Source of the DNA: Neoarius graeffei
Taxonomy: Eukaryota; Chordata; Actinopteri; Siluriformes; Ariidae
Direction of reading: 5' to 3'
Assembly: GCF_027579695.1 (NCBI RefSeq)
Contig: NC_083577.1
Span: forward strand, 54,123,283 to 54,187,282
Length of the DNA: 64,000 nucleotides
Below the pieces are notes generated by a model that saw only the letters and a program-made list of their open reading frames with translations, was not told the DNA's origin and did no database searches. Position 1 is the stretch's first letter. Each line of letters begins with the position of its first letter. The position numbers and the translations under genes are program-made. Of the stretch, positions 21,063-33,461 are shown piece after piece.

Positions 21063-22149
21063 TGCTCTCTCTCTCTCTCTGTCTCTCTCTCAGATTTCCT
21101 TTCTTGCTCCATTGGACCCATGCGATCAAGGCTGAGCACCTTGCTCTGAATGGAAAATGAGGGGTTAGACACATACACGCACCTCTAGAACCTGTTGGAT
21201 GTTCAGACACATGTCTCATTTGCAGTGTGTTACAAGACTATGTCACGCTCAATTACTTGGTGTCAGAGTCTCCAGAGAGCCGCTAGGGACAAGTGGTTTA
21301 CTACAGTCAGTGGTGCTGGTGCTCATGATTATGTTAGTGGATTTTCCATGTGTTTATGTTATCATAATATGAAAGTAAAGCTTTTTTGGAACTTTCAATA
21401 GGTCTTGCATTGCTTGCCTTTTCAGTGTTTCTCATACTGATGTGTAGTATGTCACTGAAATATCTGGGGGGCGAGAAGGCTGTCAACTCAACTTGGCAAA
21501 CTTCAATATAGAAAAAAATGTGCAAACTGCCTTTCAGGTTACATCTTTCAATTTAAAATGGGAGAAAGTGATTTTATTTTCTTGGGTTCAGCTATCCACT
21601 CTGCATAGGAAAGATGAGAGCAGCTGCAAAAAGAAAGGACTATAGAACAAGCAGCAGTATGCTGAGGAGAACTAGACTGCGTTTTGGCTCATAAATAGCA
21701 CAGCACATCCGCTGCTGCTAATTGACTCACACAGGCATTAGCTGGATTAAGTTAGAGCCCAAAGTTCATTAAGCAGATAAATGCATCTCTTAGCCTGCTA
21801 AAGAGCTCCTGCACTAACTCAACCCACTGAAAATAGCACTTAACCTCAATGGGGCACAACTGGGATAGAAAATCAGGCTGATTTTTATACTCTGCAGAAA
21901 TTTAAAGACTATCACAGTTGCAGTATAATGAATAAGAGCTACCCTCATTGTATCTCCACGTAAAATGATGTATAATGGATATAAAAGCACTTGTACTTTA
22001 TCATACCTACATGTAAACAATGAGTGTGTGATAAAGTACATGTTATCCAGTGAGTCAGAAAGATTAGTTTCATTTGGAACATAGATAACATTCTCCTGGA
22101 TGAACTGACAGATTGAATTAGAAGCGTTCTAATTCACAGACCTTTGTTG

Positions 22150-22900
22150 TATACATTGCATAGCGTACTGGTGAATTGTCTTTTGGCTATGGATAGCACA
22201 ACAGTAGGAGCTCAGAAAGTGGTGGGGAGTGCTTTCATTGTGCCACTTAGACGACAAATTACCCAGACAATGGACCTCTAAAGTTGGCAGCTAATTCAAT
22301 CGCTACTGTTGACTCCAGGCATTCACTATGTTTGTCCCCAGTCGGAAATACTCCAAACTTCATCTGGGCGCAGTCAAACAAAATGAAAGGTAATATTCTT
22401 TATCTGCACTGGATAGCTTCAGATGAACTGCTCCAATATGAGTGTAAATAAGATTTAGTGATTCCATACTTCAGTTGGCCTCAACTCAAAGTGATTTGGA
22501 TCAATATTGTCTGCCAGCCCAGCAGTGTGCGACAGGGCCTCTACGCCTCACAATAAGAAGGCACGGGGGCTGTATTCAAATTTCGACAGTGTCAAATTAA
22601 TTCCAGTGTTATCTGGAAATTCAATTAGAAAGGAACCCCCTCTCCCACCTCCCTTTTGTGAGTAAGAAAGTGTCTAACATCCCGATGTGACAAATTACAG
22701 TGCTCAGAGTGCATATCAAGCTGAAGTGTTGAGCCTTGCTAATCTTCCCTCTAATTCCCAATTACTGTAAAATGAAGCCATAAATCACAGGGACAGCCAG
22801 ATCGATGGAAACATTGTTTTTGGAGTGATTGGCAGTCTCCCCAAAGGTTACTCTTTAAGTTGGTTTAAGGTTACTAGCCTCAGAGGGCTGGAAGCAGCTT
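22150..22900. promoter_or_regulatory. Candidate conserved noncoding element
   Basis: Repeat-free and carries many homeodomain and Pbx/Hox-like sites: CAGCTAATTCAATC, CAAATTAATTCC, TCAATTAGAAAGG, CATAAATCACAGG, GTGATTGGCAG. No coding frame. Function is inferred from position downstream of shox and from motif density only. Confidence 0.35.
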
Positions 22901-22959
22901 TGCAGGGGGGTTGAATGGGGGAGTAGGATGCATGGCAGCTTTGGTGGGTGGGGGTCGAA

Positions 22960-23480
22960 CTCAATCTATATTATTCAAGAATCCCAATCCTTTAGGGGAT
23001 ACAGCAGAGGGACAGCACCAATTTTTAGCCCATCAGCCATCCAATTTTTCTCCTTTTCATACCTGCTGTAGTAAATGAGAAACAAATTAAATTTCTCCCT
23101 ACTATCTCCACAGAAACCATTTAAATCCTTTTTGGAAACTAAATTGTCCCCAGACAAATTGCCCCTGGTTCTATGAAAATATACTATGGTGGTGCAACTG
23201 AAATAAATTTGTGTCACTCCAGATATGCCATTGCCTGTAATGCCATTCATTGGGGACTTGGAGAAAGGCTGGAGAGGAGAAATAAAAGTAGGGGCACTTT
23301 TAGTGAAGAACAAAAGCAGGAAGAAAGCAGGACCTGCTCTGCATGCTTGCTCCCTCCTCTCTCCGCTGCCCACCTCCCACTCACAGTGTTATTAATTTTG
23401 AACCAGAGTCTTCACATTCATGAGGCTGAGATTGAAATGTAAATGAGACAGAGGGAGTGAGCAGTCAGCAGTGGCCCTGG
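22960..23480. promoter_or_regulatory. Candidate conserved noncoding element
   Basis: Repeat-free block with ACAAATTAAATTTC, GAAATAAATTTGTG and several ATTAA sites. There is an open minus frame of 132 codons at 23373-22975, but it shows no recognisable family. I treat it as noncoding. Confidence 0.3.
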
Positions 23481-24729
23481 CCACGCGGCCAGTGTCACAC
23501 TTGCACACAATACACACTCCAGCAGTTCTCATTCACACAGATTAGAGTGCAGCACATCAATCACTCCATCAGGGAAACAATGAATAAAATGGCCCAACAA
23601 GGCAGATGAAAAATCTCTGACAGAGTGGAGTGGTGCACAGGACTGTAGCTGAGTGGTGGTGCCTGATTGCTATAAAGAAGAGCTTAGTTAGGCTGCCTGA
23701 CTTGGTTGAGAGAAATGTTTTGACTCAAAAGATCTATATGTCTTATTGTGGGACTCTCATTGATGACTCAGAGCTGTCTTATATGAGTGGTTGTTGGGGT
23801 ATAGGCCACCATGGATGTTATCAGAAATACCAAATTTTGACGGAGAATGTTTTTTAATCTGAATGGCAGTGAACAACTGCTGTGCGACACTTCCATTTTT
23901 CCCCTTAAGTGTAATGCTATGAAGTCACCATTAGTTTGGTTAGTGTATGTTGAACGTTCTGATTTGAAAAAAATATGACACAGGACATTATCACTGACAG
24001 TTATTCTGCATAATATGCTACTTTGCTGTTGGACCAGACTGGATAAAAAAGCATTTGACATTAATAAATAAAACTGGTTAGTCTGGGAGATCTTCCATTT
24101 ACTGAAGCTTTATGGACTGTGACGGTGAATATTTAAGGATTATTGGTCATGATTGGGGGATGTATGAAGGCTTGAGCTGATGCATGAAGGCTTATTACTG
24201 ATGAAAGCTGGATATCTTTATGAAGCCTCTGTGATATCTTACTTTATTCTTTTCCAAATTACTCTGTATGAGTTACCATGTCACCTTGGCTTCACATCTA
24301 ACCCAATCAGTTGTATCACTTATGGCATCAGGTTCATACCGACGGGTGGAATCTCATTTACTTGAGCACCTCGACAGCTCATAATTATTGTCTTCCTTTC
24401 TCTTTTTCCTTTTGTACAACTCTCACATTCTACTCTTTTCTATACAAAGCATTAGCTTTGAACATTAGTTCTGAAAGACTGGTTTTGTGTCTCTGCACAC
24501 ATTTGAAGCATGTGAACAGCATTTATGCTCAAATTTCCTGTATGAGCTAGGAAATAAAGTGAGATGAAAGCTCCTGAAGTTATAGGAGATGAGTACCTCA
24601 GGGGAATTCATGGAACAAAAGTACTCATAAATTGTCAGTCGGGCCAAAATATTTCACATAAATTAATTAGGTTACAAATACAGTTTTTATTTATAATGAT
24701 GAGGGTTTGAGGTGTTTGTAGTGAAAGCA

Positions 24730-25655
24730 AATGGTCAGTGAGCAGCAGTTCTGTATGCAGAGAGGCCTTGTTGATGAGAGAGGTCATAGGCTATGACAGG
24801 AAGGCTACAGTCACTACAGTCACATCTCAGAAGGCAACACTTTAAACCATGAGGCAAATGGGCTACAACATCAAAAGACCACATCTGTCAACCAAGTAAT
24901 CTGAGGCTACAATGGGAATGGGTTCACCCAAACTGGGCAGTTGAAGATTTGAAACATTTTATAATCTCAGTAAAACTCAATTTCTGCTGTGATGTGCAGA
25001 ATTTGCATCAACAGCATGAATCCAAGGTCCCAATCTGCTTTGTATCAACAGTTCTGGTTGTTGTTGTTGGTGGTGTAATGGTGTGAGGAATGTTTTCTTG
25101 GTGCATGTTGGACTTCCATGGAATGTTATCTTTGGGATGTGGTAGAATGGGAGATTCACAGCATGAATGTGCAGCTGGCAAATCTGCAGCAATTGCGTGA
25201 TATAATCATGTCAACACAGACCACAATTGCAAGGGAATGTTTCCAACACATTGTATAATTCATACCGTGGATGTTCTGAAAGCAAAGAAGGGTCCTACCC
25301 AGTATTACTATGTTGTTATTATTATTGGAGTGGCTAATCATCCTTTCTCACAGCTCAACATGTCAAAGGCATACAAGGGTGCTGCTGGCAGCCGCCATAC
25401 TACTCCTGTCTGACCACGGAACACAGCTCAGATATTCACACATATGGGTAATTTAGAGTAGCCAGTTAACCTAACTGTATGTTTTTGGACTATGGGGAAA
25501 ACCGGAGTGCCCGGAGGAAACTTACAGAGAACATACAAACTCCACAAAGAAAGGCCCCCATCGGTCACTGGGCTTGAACTCAGAACCTTCTTGCTGTGTG
25601 GCGACAGTGCTAACCATTGCACCACCATGTCACATAATTAAGTGGCCGGCGTATG
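24730..25655 (+). mobile_element. Tc1-like relic (family with TTTATTAGG/AAGTGGCC ends)
   Basis: Diverged, stop-riddled remains of transposase: GGCAAATGGGCTACAACATC, the block near GGGTTCACCCAAACTGGG, and the C-terminal GATGTGGTAGAATGGGAG block joined to the middle by an internal deletion near 25110. The terminal TAAGTGGCCGGCGTATG (about 25639-25655) is the right inverted repeat, separated from the rest by a SINE fragment. The 5' end is lost. Confidence 0.7.
25428..25636 (-). repeat. V-SINE fragment (head and core)
   Basis: The tRNA-like head and core on the minus strand are diverged from consensus, and the 3' half is missing. It lies inside the Tc1 relic. Confidence 0.8.
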
Positions 25656-25979
25656 TATATCAACAGTATCAATGTGCACCATACCCATGCGAATGAAATC
25701 AATTTGGCTGTAGCCTGCACATGAAGTACACAGTCTTATATCCTGGATAAGAGTTTTTTTTTTTTTAACCAGGCACCAAACCATTGAGCATAGAGCACAG
25801 GGGGACACACTGCATACTGACATTTGTATCTCAATTTATCAAATTGCCACCTCACTGCAAAGCCCTCATACAACTGTGTGCTTTTACTTGAGCCTTAACA
25901 AAATGTCTTACTTTTTACATGCTCTTCTGCAGGCAAACCCACTGAAGCAAAAGAAAGAAAAAAAATTCATATGCCACGT

Positions 25980-26560
25980 TTCTCCAGCTAGGCCCATCAT
26001 TAAAGCTGCTGGGTAAATTTCAGCATCTGTTTTAGGGACCTCTGTTTCCCCCGTGTCATTTTTTAATTGACAGTCAATTTTTAAACTCGGCTATAAACAT
26101 CATTCCGTTCAATCAGTGCCGGTATAGATCAAATAGCAGTGGGCTGCTACAGATGCCTTCAACCCCAACTTGTCTTGCTGCTTTCATATGGTTTAACACT
26201 GTGGCACGCTTTTTTTAGCAGGAGATGGCTGTCACTGTATTTTGTCAGCAAAGCATAATATTTCTTCATCCTGGCACTCAACGGGAATGACATGAAAATA
26301 CTGTGGTGCATACGCTGGTTGTAAATCACCCAACACAGTGAAGTGGCAGCAGGTAAAGAGAGCTGTGTGCTGTCACATTCCCCCTGTGGAAAACAGATTG
26401 GACATAAGCCATCATGCTTTAATCAGCCTCCAAAATAATAGACACCCCCTGTGCAAAAGCATTGTACCACCCAATGAAATAAAGAGAAAGCATGCTAAAA
26501 TTATTTGCTTTCAGGCTTTTTGTTGCTGTGTCAGGGGGTATCGCTTTGGTGGGCATCTAA
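25980..26560. promoter_or_regulatory. Candidate conserved noncoding element
   Basis: Repeat-free, with TTTTTAATTGACAGTC (homeodomain plus TGACAG, a Meis/TGIF-type site), TTGTAAATCACCC and CTTTAATCAGCC. No coding frame. Inference only. Confidence 0.3.
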
Positions 26561-27269
26561 AAGAGGTCTTTAAAGCTTTAATATGATCTGTTTTTCTGCA
26601 CTACAGAGGTCAACACTAGTTGCCCTTTTCTTTTGACATTCCATGTGTTAGATGATCATTTTCTTGTTGGCAACACATTTCACGGCCCCTGATTAGTGAC
26701 AGTTTTTCATTCTTTCATTATGTCTTTTTATTCTTCATGGGTTCTTCAATCAAGCAGCGATAGTTGGCCTAAATTGCTGTGGTTCCTGGTTATGAGTCTT
26801 AATACCATACAGATGAAAATGAATTTGTACCATTTAAAGACTGGACTTGTAAACCGACTACTTCAGTATAATGTATTGTATGAAGGATGCAGCAGTATTT
26901 TGACAAAGTCAAAGTTCTCTTCTTTGTGCTTGAAATCTTTTATATAAACATGTGGCAGCAGCCACATATTTAATAGTCATTAGTGCTTCATGTCCATAAA
27001 AGGGCAAGCCACTATGTTGTGGTGTAGTTGAGAGAAGTGTGTGTGAGCTTCTAGAGCCTCCTCAGTGGCTTTCACCCATATAATTTTGGATATAGCTCCA
27101 AATCTAATAACTTTCCATCTCACATTAGGGACCATCTGCCTTAAGCAATAAGCTTCACATAGTCAGCGCCATGCTATCCTGTAGATGCGCTGAGCCCTTA
27201 TACCACTCAGTCCTTTTGGGGGGACAGATGTTCCTACTGCCCCAAAATAAAAAAAAATTGAGTTAAAGC

Positions 27270-27800
27270 TTTCTGCTAGAGGATTTGCTCTGTTTTGCTG
27301 CAGTTGATTAGTGTTAACCAAATAAGAGAGACATTACTGACAGAAAGCTGCATGGAGCAGGGCAGCTCTTGAGACAGGGGCAGATGGCCTTGCTTGAGCT
27401 GCTGTAATGCTGTAAGACTTGTTGAGGAGTCGGCAGTATTGATTTCATTTCTGCTCTTCGATGCAACTACCATATCTACATGTGTCGGCACTGATATGGG
27501 GAGCGAGAAATCCAATCGCACGGTCTAAAATGGAAGTGAGCGCGTCGGTGGCTATTAAGGCTGTCAATCCCATCTGTTTCCTAAAGAAGCCTCCTCCACT
27601 TTGAAAAAAAAAAATGTCTGCTTTGGGTGGAACTGTATCTGGGCCACTACTGTAACCCCACATACAAGAACACCTCGCTCCATTATCATTATTTAGGAAG
27701 CCAATGATTTGGGATTGGGTTTCAAGTCTTAAAATAGAGAGCTGTGGATGAGGATGCCCTGAGGTGAATACAGACTCGAGATGCACACAGAACAGCAGGG
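27270..27800. promoter_or_regulatory. Candidate conserved noncoding element
   Basis: Repeat-free, with GTTGATTAGTG, GGCTATTAAGGC, TTATTTAGGAAGCCAATG and GATTTGGGATTGGG. A 144-codon minus frame at 27879-27445 has no recognisable domain. Inference only. Confidence 0.3.
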
Positions 27801-29866
27801 TCAGAGTCGTTTGATATTCTGTCACTGAAGTGGTCATGGAGAGTAATGAATAACATTTATCTTTATATACAGCAAGCACTGAGTCAATGTAATACCAACT
27901 GTAATCACGCAGCAGTTATTACATGAGAGTTGTGGCATGGAGTCTCAATGAACATATCCATCAATTGACCATATTGATCGAATACTTTATACTGTCGCCT
28001 TTAATAAATAATTTCCATGAAACTGTGGCATACAAGGGTCTTGGAGTAGAGTTAAAGCTATCAAAATAACTCATCATACAGTTTGACACATTTATCTTTT
28101 GTTACCTAATATTAGAAGCAGTGTATCTTGTGTAGTGGCTTATTAGTGTATATGTTTGATAAATGTTCCATCCACGACTGCTGCGGTCCCCAGGACAGCT
28201 CGCTAGCACTGATGTACTTATTAATAATAAATTGTCTGTGCAGAATGTGAGAATTCTTCCTCCCTTTACAGTTATTGTGTAAACAAAAGACTGTTTGCGG
28301 TATCCATCTTAATAGAAGACATTTTATTCAATAAAGATAACTTGGTGGAGAAAAATGAGATCTCTTAACTCTCTCACCCGCTCTTGCCCTCACTCCTTCT
28401 CCGTTTATCCTGTGGCATTTCCTGTTTCTGTCAGACTGCCCTTGGTGCTGATGAACGCTGTGCTAATGATCATGTCCTTATAGTACTTTTATAACCCCTA
28501 TGCAAAGCTGTACAGACACGTCAGATGTAAGGTTTTGAATCTACCTAGTCCAAATGAGCTGCAGAAAAGCCATGGCCATAACAAACAATAGGAAAATGTG
28601 ATAAAGGCACATAACCTTCTGATCCAATCTCTGAAGCCTCATAATAACCCAATAATATCTTCTTGTAGTAATATGTGTGAAGCTATATGCAGGGACTTGC
28701 AAAAATTCAGCCCTGATATGACTTCCTTTTTTTTTTTTTTTTATCAATGTGTGCCTGGCTATGTTGAGGGTATAAATCTCCTTCACCTGGTGTTTTGTAA
28801 AAATATGGTGATTAAGTTTGTGCACTGCGGTCAGAGGAGAGCAGTAAATTACCCTTGTAACAAAGTTAACATTGATTCAGATAGAAGTGCTTGTCCACAT
28901 GTAACAACGATAACCTTTTAGTAGATTTTGAAAACAAATTTGACACCCATTAAAATAACGAATGAGTTGGTCCCCTTCCAAAGGAAGTAAAAGAAACTAC
29001 TTGGATGAGGTAGAGCCATTAATACCCCATGTTGCTTTTTTATGGCAACCCAGTAGGGGCCTTCAAGCAGCTCAGCCTAAAACTAAAATGACATAACAAA
29101 TTACTCTGCAAAACATGAGGATACAATGGCTTATGGTTACTCACTGCCCCTATGAATAGCATATGGAACCTCAATGGATGCAATTGACTTTGCACTCAGT
29201 GCTAACAGGGATTTAATTTAATAAATGCAACAGAATCCTTTAAATGAGCTGTAGAAACGCTTGATAAAGCATATTCTGTAAAAGTAAGAAAGTAAGCAGC
29301 TGATAAAGCATGTTTTAAAGAGAAAACGTAAGCTATGAAGAAAATCTTCTATAAAACTTGAGTCGAATATCACATATGTCCACTCCAAAACAAACACACA
29401 CACACACGTTACTTTTTATATAGTAACATAAAGATTCTTCATAAGGTGCTTTTCTGAAATCTGAATGCTATATTGCCCACAAACAGTGATTTATGTCATG
29501 TGGAGAAGTCACTGAGTTGAAAGTAAAATATTTTTACAAGTTGAAGTGGTAAAGTGACAAGTCCATCAGAGAAAGTAGTTTGTCTTCTGTAGTTCAATGA
29601 AAATATTATGAGAACTCAAAGAAGAAGATGAGAGGAGAATGATGGACAGTTCTGACATTCAGGGGCACTTAGGCAATTATTAACAGTTTATGCCAGTCAC
29701 CACACTTGACACAATCTAAACAGAGTAGGTCTAATTTTATGTTACACACCGGCAGGCATGGGTCACTTTTAAAGAATGTGGGGAACTCATTTCTGCATGT
29801 GTTTGGTGAGCAAACGTCCAAATTGGTGCTACAGCTGTCACCCATACATGTGTGTGTATGTATGTG

Positions 29867-29867
<1 letters not shown>

Positions 29868-29937
<70 letters not shown>

Positions 29938-29960
29938 GTCTAGTGGGGGGTGAGTGTATG

Positions 29961-30050
<90 letters not shown>

Positions 30051-30069
30051 GTCTAGTGGGGGGTGAGTG

Positions 30070-30133
<64 letters not shown>
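29868..30133. repeat. Composite (TA)n array with a repeated spacer
   Basis: Three long TA tracts are separated by two copies of a spacer reading ATTAGTCTAGTGGGGGGTGA plus GTGTATGTA (from about 29934 and 30047). The higher-order unit is about 113 bp. Confidence 0.9.
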
Positions 30134-30136
<3 letters not shown>

Positions 30137-33100
30137 CTCTATATACAACACCCCCACTACACCCTAATGCAAAAAGCCTTTGAGGAAAACAGCTTGGAAT
30201 TGCAGCTGTTCATTTGTGCTGGGCAAGTCTGTGATCAGAGTGGTGAAATGGCATGCAGGTGTGGTGCAAGACCATAGACGTTTCTCAGAGCAGATGGACA
30301 TCGGCCTGTCAACAGTGTTTCCCAGGGAACACAGGATGAATGCAAAGAGGTCGGTCTCAGTAAAATCTTTACCATGCTGTTCATGTCATCCAGTGGAGAC
30401 CTCAGCTATGTTTTCTTAACCATCCAACAATTCTGATGCACTCCTGACAGCACATTTCTTCCATGTAGCCTGAAAGGTAATTGATGAAAATTGCTCATCG
30501 CTTCACAGTCTTGCCATTTAAAATCAAATGCTTAGACTCGGGTGCGTTCTCCACTCAACTTTGTCGGGTAATTGTTCTCCAGATTGGCTACAGGGGCTCC
30601 ACAAAAGCTCTAAGTATCCCCATTCCTGTATAGGTTAATCTGAATTGAGTGTGGTTTTCAGAGAAAATCAAAACATCCTGATTTCCTGACAGGGCTGGTT
30701 TGGCATACAAGCCTTACCCAGTTTCAAGGCAGCTCATCTGCATTCTGATGAGTGTTACCAATAATTTGCTTCAGACAGACTCCACATAGGTGCACACACA
30801 TAACTGTCAGGTACACTTTTAAAGCTATTGTCTGATGAGACAGCACTGAGCGAGCATGATCTACAGACCTATATATAAATATATATAAATTGGTTTAATA
30901 TGTTCTGAAGAAGTCTCAGGAGGCTTTGTAGTTGCTGGTTTACTTGGATATTTTTTTGTTACAGAATAAATGAATAGGTTTAATCGGTAAGGTAATTACA
31001 AGAAAAAAGGTCTTTGTAATTAGAGACTAATGACAAGCTTTCTGCACACTCTTGCCAAACAGCTGTTTTGGAAAGGTAGGACTCCAGCCCTTTCATTGTG
31101 TACGTTCCAACATATGAAAGTAATTTAGGTGCACTTAAGTGTCTACAAACAATTAGGGCAAAATGTAAAGATGTCATTATGTACAACTTCTGAAACCTTT
31201 TTTTTTCTCCTTCCTTCCTTGTGGGCCAGCAGAACAATTATTAACAATCTTCATCTGCTAGGTACACCTCATGAATTTTACATTGCCTCCTATCATTGCT
31301 TTCTATCATTACCATAACGAGACTATCAAAGATATTCGAAGCCTTCAATATTCCTTTTCCTGACATTTCCTTTCAGATCTGTTGTCAAGGATCTGACCTT
31401 TGTCAGCAATTAAATATTCAATGGAATATTTTGCTCCTCCTTCTGAGTGTATCTGTATCTGTATATTTATGGAGTGGAGGATAGTGAGTGGGTTTTGTGA
31501 AAGCATGCTCCTTTTTTTCCATTTGCATTGGCAGCATGGCACTGTTTTCTATTATTCACACTCTTTACTAATTCTTCCTCCTCCAGACTGAACACAACAT
31601 AGTTACCACCAAAGAAAACACCGCTGTATGGTCCATATGATACAATAAAAAAAAAGGGGGGCTTTTACATAACACTTGAATGTGCATGTGTGTTTATGGG
31701 CTGCGTTAGCAGTTGGCTTGCTGGGTTTTATTCATTAGGCTTGGGGGTTTGACGGACATCTCTGATATGGCAGCATAATTAGCATCTTCCGGCGTGCTCT
31801 TCCCCTTGCTCTGTTCTTTAGCATGCTGATGTCCTGTGATGCCCAGAAACAAGCATGAATTCTATGTTATCATTTAGAAACTGGCAGCCAGTATTAACAG
31901 ACTGTAATTATGTATTTCCAGGGACAAGATCAGTGGTAAGAACAAAGTGTGCTGGAAAACACTGGGAAGACTATTGGGTTGTTTTGTACAAAATGTCCAT
32001 CACACGCTAGGCATGCCTGATGCTTTCTCCCCTCTCATTCTTTTCATTTTTTTTTTTTTGCTCTCCCTTAGCGTCTTGTTATTTTTACTATCTTTCCAGG
32101 AAAATGATTGGCTTATTAATGGTGCCAATAATGGTTTGTCAAAGTGTTTACTAGTCTTTATGCGTTGTGCATGTTATCTCGTTCAAGAATCTGGAAAGGC
32201 TAGACTTTTTTTTTTTGCACTCATAATCATTACAACAATTATCCAGGAGACTGTTTCTTTGTGTGTGAGCCCAGTAGGGTGTTCAGACGATTTCTATGCT
32301 GATATAACTGCATTAGGGCACTGTTCCTCCTGCTGAACAGTTTGGTGGAATTCATATGAAGCTGGTCGTAGACAGGGAGTGAACTCCCACACAACCGCTA
32401 CTGCCATTACCCTCATTATTGCATTACACCTAGCCAACCTCGATACATTTGTATCACCATGCTGCACTAATTCAAAGATAACACATACTATCCATCATCA
32501 GGGTTGTTGATGTATTTGTTTGTAGCATCCTCTCATGTTACAGTACCCATAGATTAGTCTTGTTTCTAATGAAACATTAGGGCATAGAGAGGTAGCTTTC
32601 CATGGGAAAATGGAAATTGTGTGATGTGTAAAAGACGAGGAGAAATATTTCAGCATTAGAGCTGGGACTGTGCTTTATCTATGCATCTACCCTTTTATTA
32701 ATCTAGTATTATCTTTCATTATGCTTAAGGCTTTGTTAGGAAAGAGTGATTGTACATTTAAATTGGCAATCACGACTTCCAAAAACTCTGTTTTAGAAGC
32801 AAGACATGATTATACTGCCTGAAGCTTTTGAATTTTGATTAGGATGCGGTCTATATTATACCATGCGATTCTAATTATTTACTGCCATGTGAAAGTTCAG
32901 ATGAACTACGGCATTTATTATAAGATTTTATGTAGATCACTAACAGAGGATCTCAATTTTGAATCAACCAAATTCACTAACATTCAAATCCTGCCGCATG
33001 TATTCAAAAGTCCGAATATAAACATATCCCTACTATTAAATTAAACAAGATCAATAATATGGATTTACATGACTCTTCTTGTATTACATTACTAACCAAT

Positions 33101-33459
33101 TGCTCTGATGTGTAGCACCAGTTGAGGATCACTTGGGCATAACCACAGCAGTGTAATTTGTTGATTATGAAATGTTTATGATGCTGATTGCCATTCAGTA
33201 GGCCTAAAATAAACTGGATATCTCCTTCTTCTAAATTCCTTATTTAACAAAAAAAAAGTACATTACTTAGTCTTGTCCCATTACAGTGGAAGTGGTGACA
33301 ACAGAATGATGCTGTAATTGCAGAAGACTTCAAGTGCTTGCTGATTACACAGGAAATGGTATAATTGTCCTAACTGGAATCAGCTTCTTGTATTTAATAA
33401 ATCCACACAAATAAAGACACATTTGTGAAAGTTTCACAGGACCTCAATTTCAGTATAAT
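30134..33459. other. Intergenic, no gene seen
   Basis: Unique sequence containing copy 1 of a duplicated segment (31381-31631). No coding frame recognised. Confidence 0.5.
31381..31631 (+). repeat. Duplicated noncoding segment, copy 1
   Basis: Matches 36288-36528 in the same orientation through shared blocks such as CAGCAATTAAATATTCA, GGAATATTTTGCTCCTCC, TTTTGTGAAAGCATGCTCCT and TTCTTCCTCCTCCAGACTGA. It is not coding, and it is not one of the interspersed families recognised elsewhere in the window. Confidence 0.85.
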
Positions 33460-33461
33460 TA

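Larger units (their letters stand above)
20908..24725. other. Intergenic, no gene seen; two candidate regulatory blocks
   Basis: It includes a (CT)n tract at 21031-21092 and long non-repetitive sequence. The parts at 22150-22900 and 22960-23480 are listed separately as candidate conserved noncoding elements. No coding frame with a recognisable domain. Confidence 0.55.
25660..29860. other. Intergenic, no gene seen
   Basis: Largely unique sequence. The stretches at 25980-26560 and 27270-27800 are possible regulatory elements. There is a T-run at about 28726-28742. Confidence 0.5.

Noticed and set aside
22975-23373. 132-codon minus-strand open frame
   Set aside because: No recognisable domain, unconvincing composition, and no splice or neighbour context. 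More likely noncoding, possibly regulatory.
27445-27879. 144-codon minus-strand open frame
   Set aside because: No family resemblance; lies within a candidate regulatory block.
15459-30277. Open frames rich in IYIYIY or HTHTHT
   Set aside because: Translations of TA and GT microsatellites.
31947-32336. 129-codon plus-strand frame with a hydrophobic stretch
   Set aside because: Hydrophobicity comes from T-rich runs (TTTTTTTTTT); no homology recognised and no gene context.
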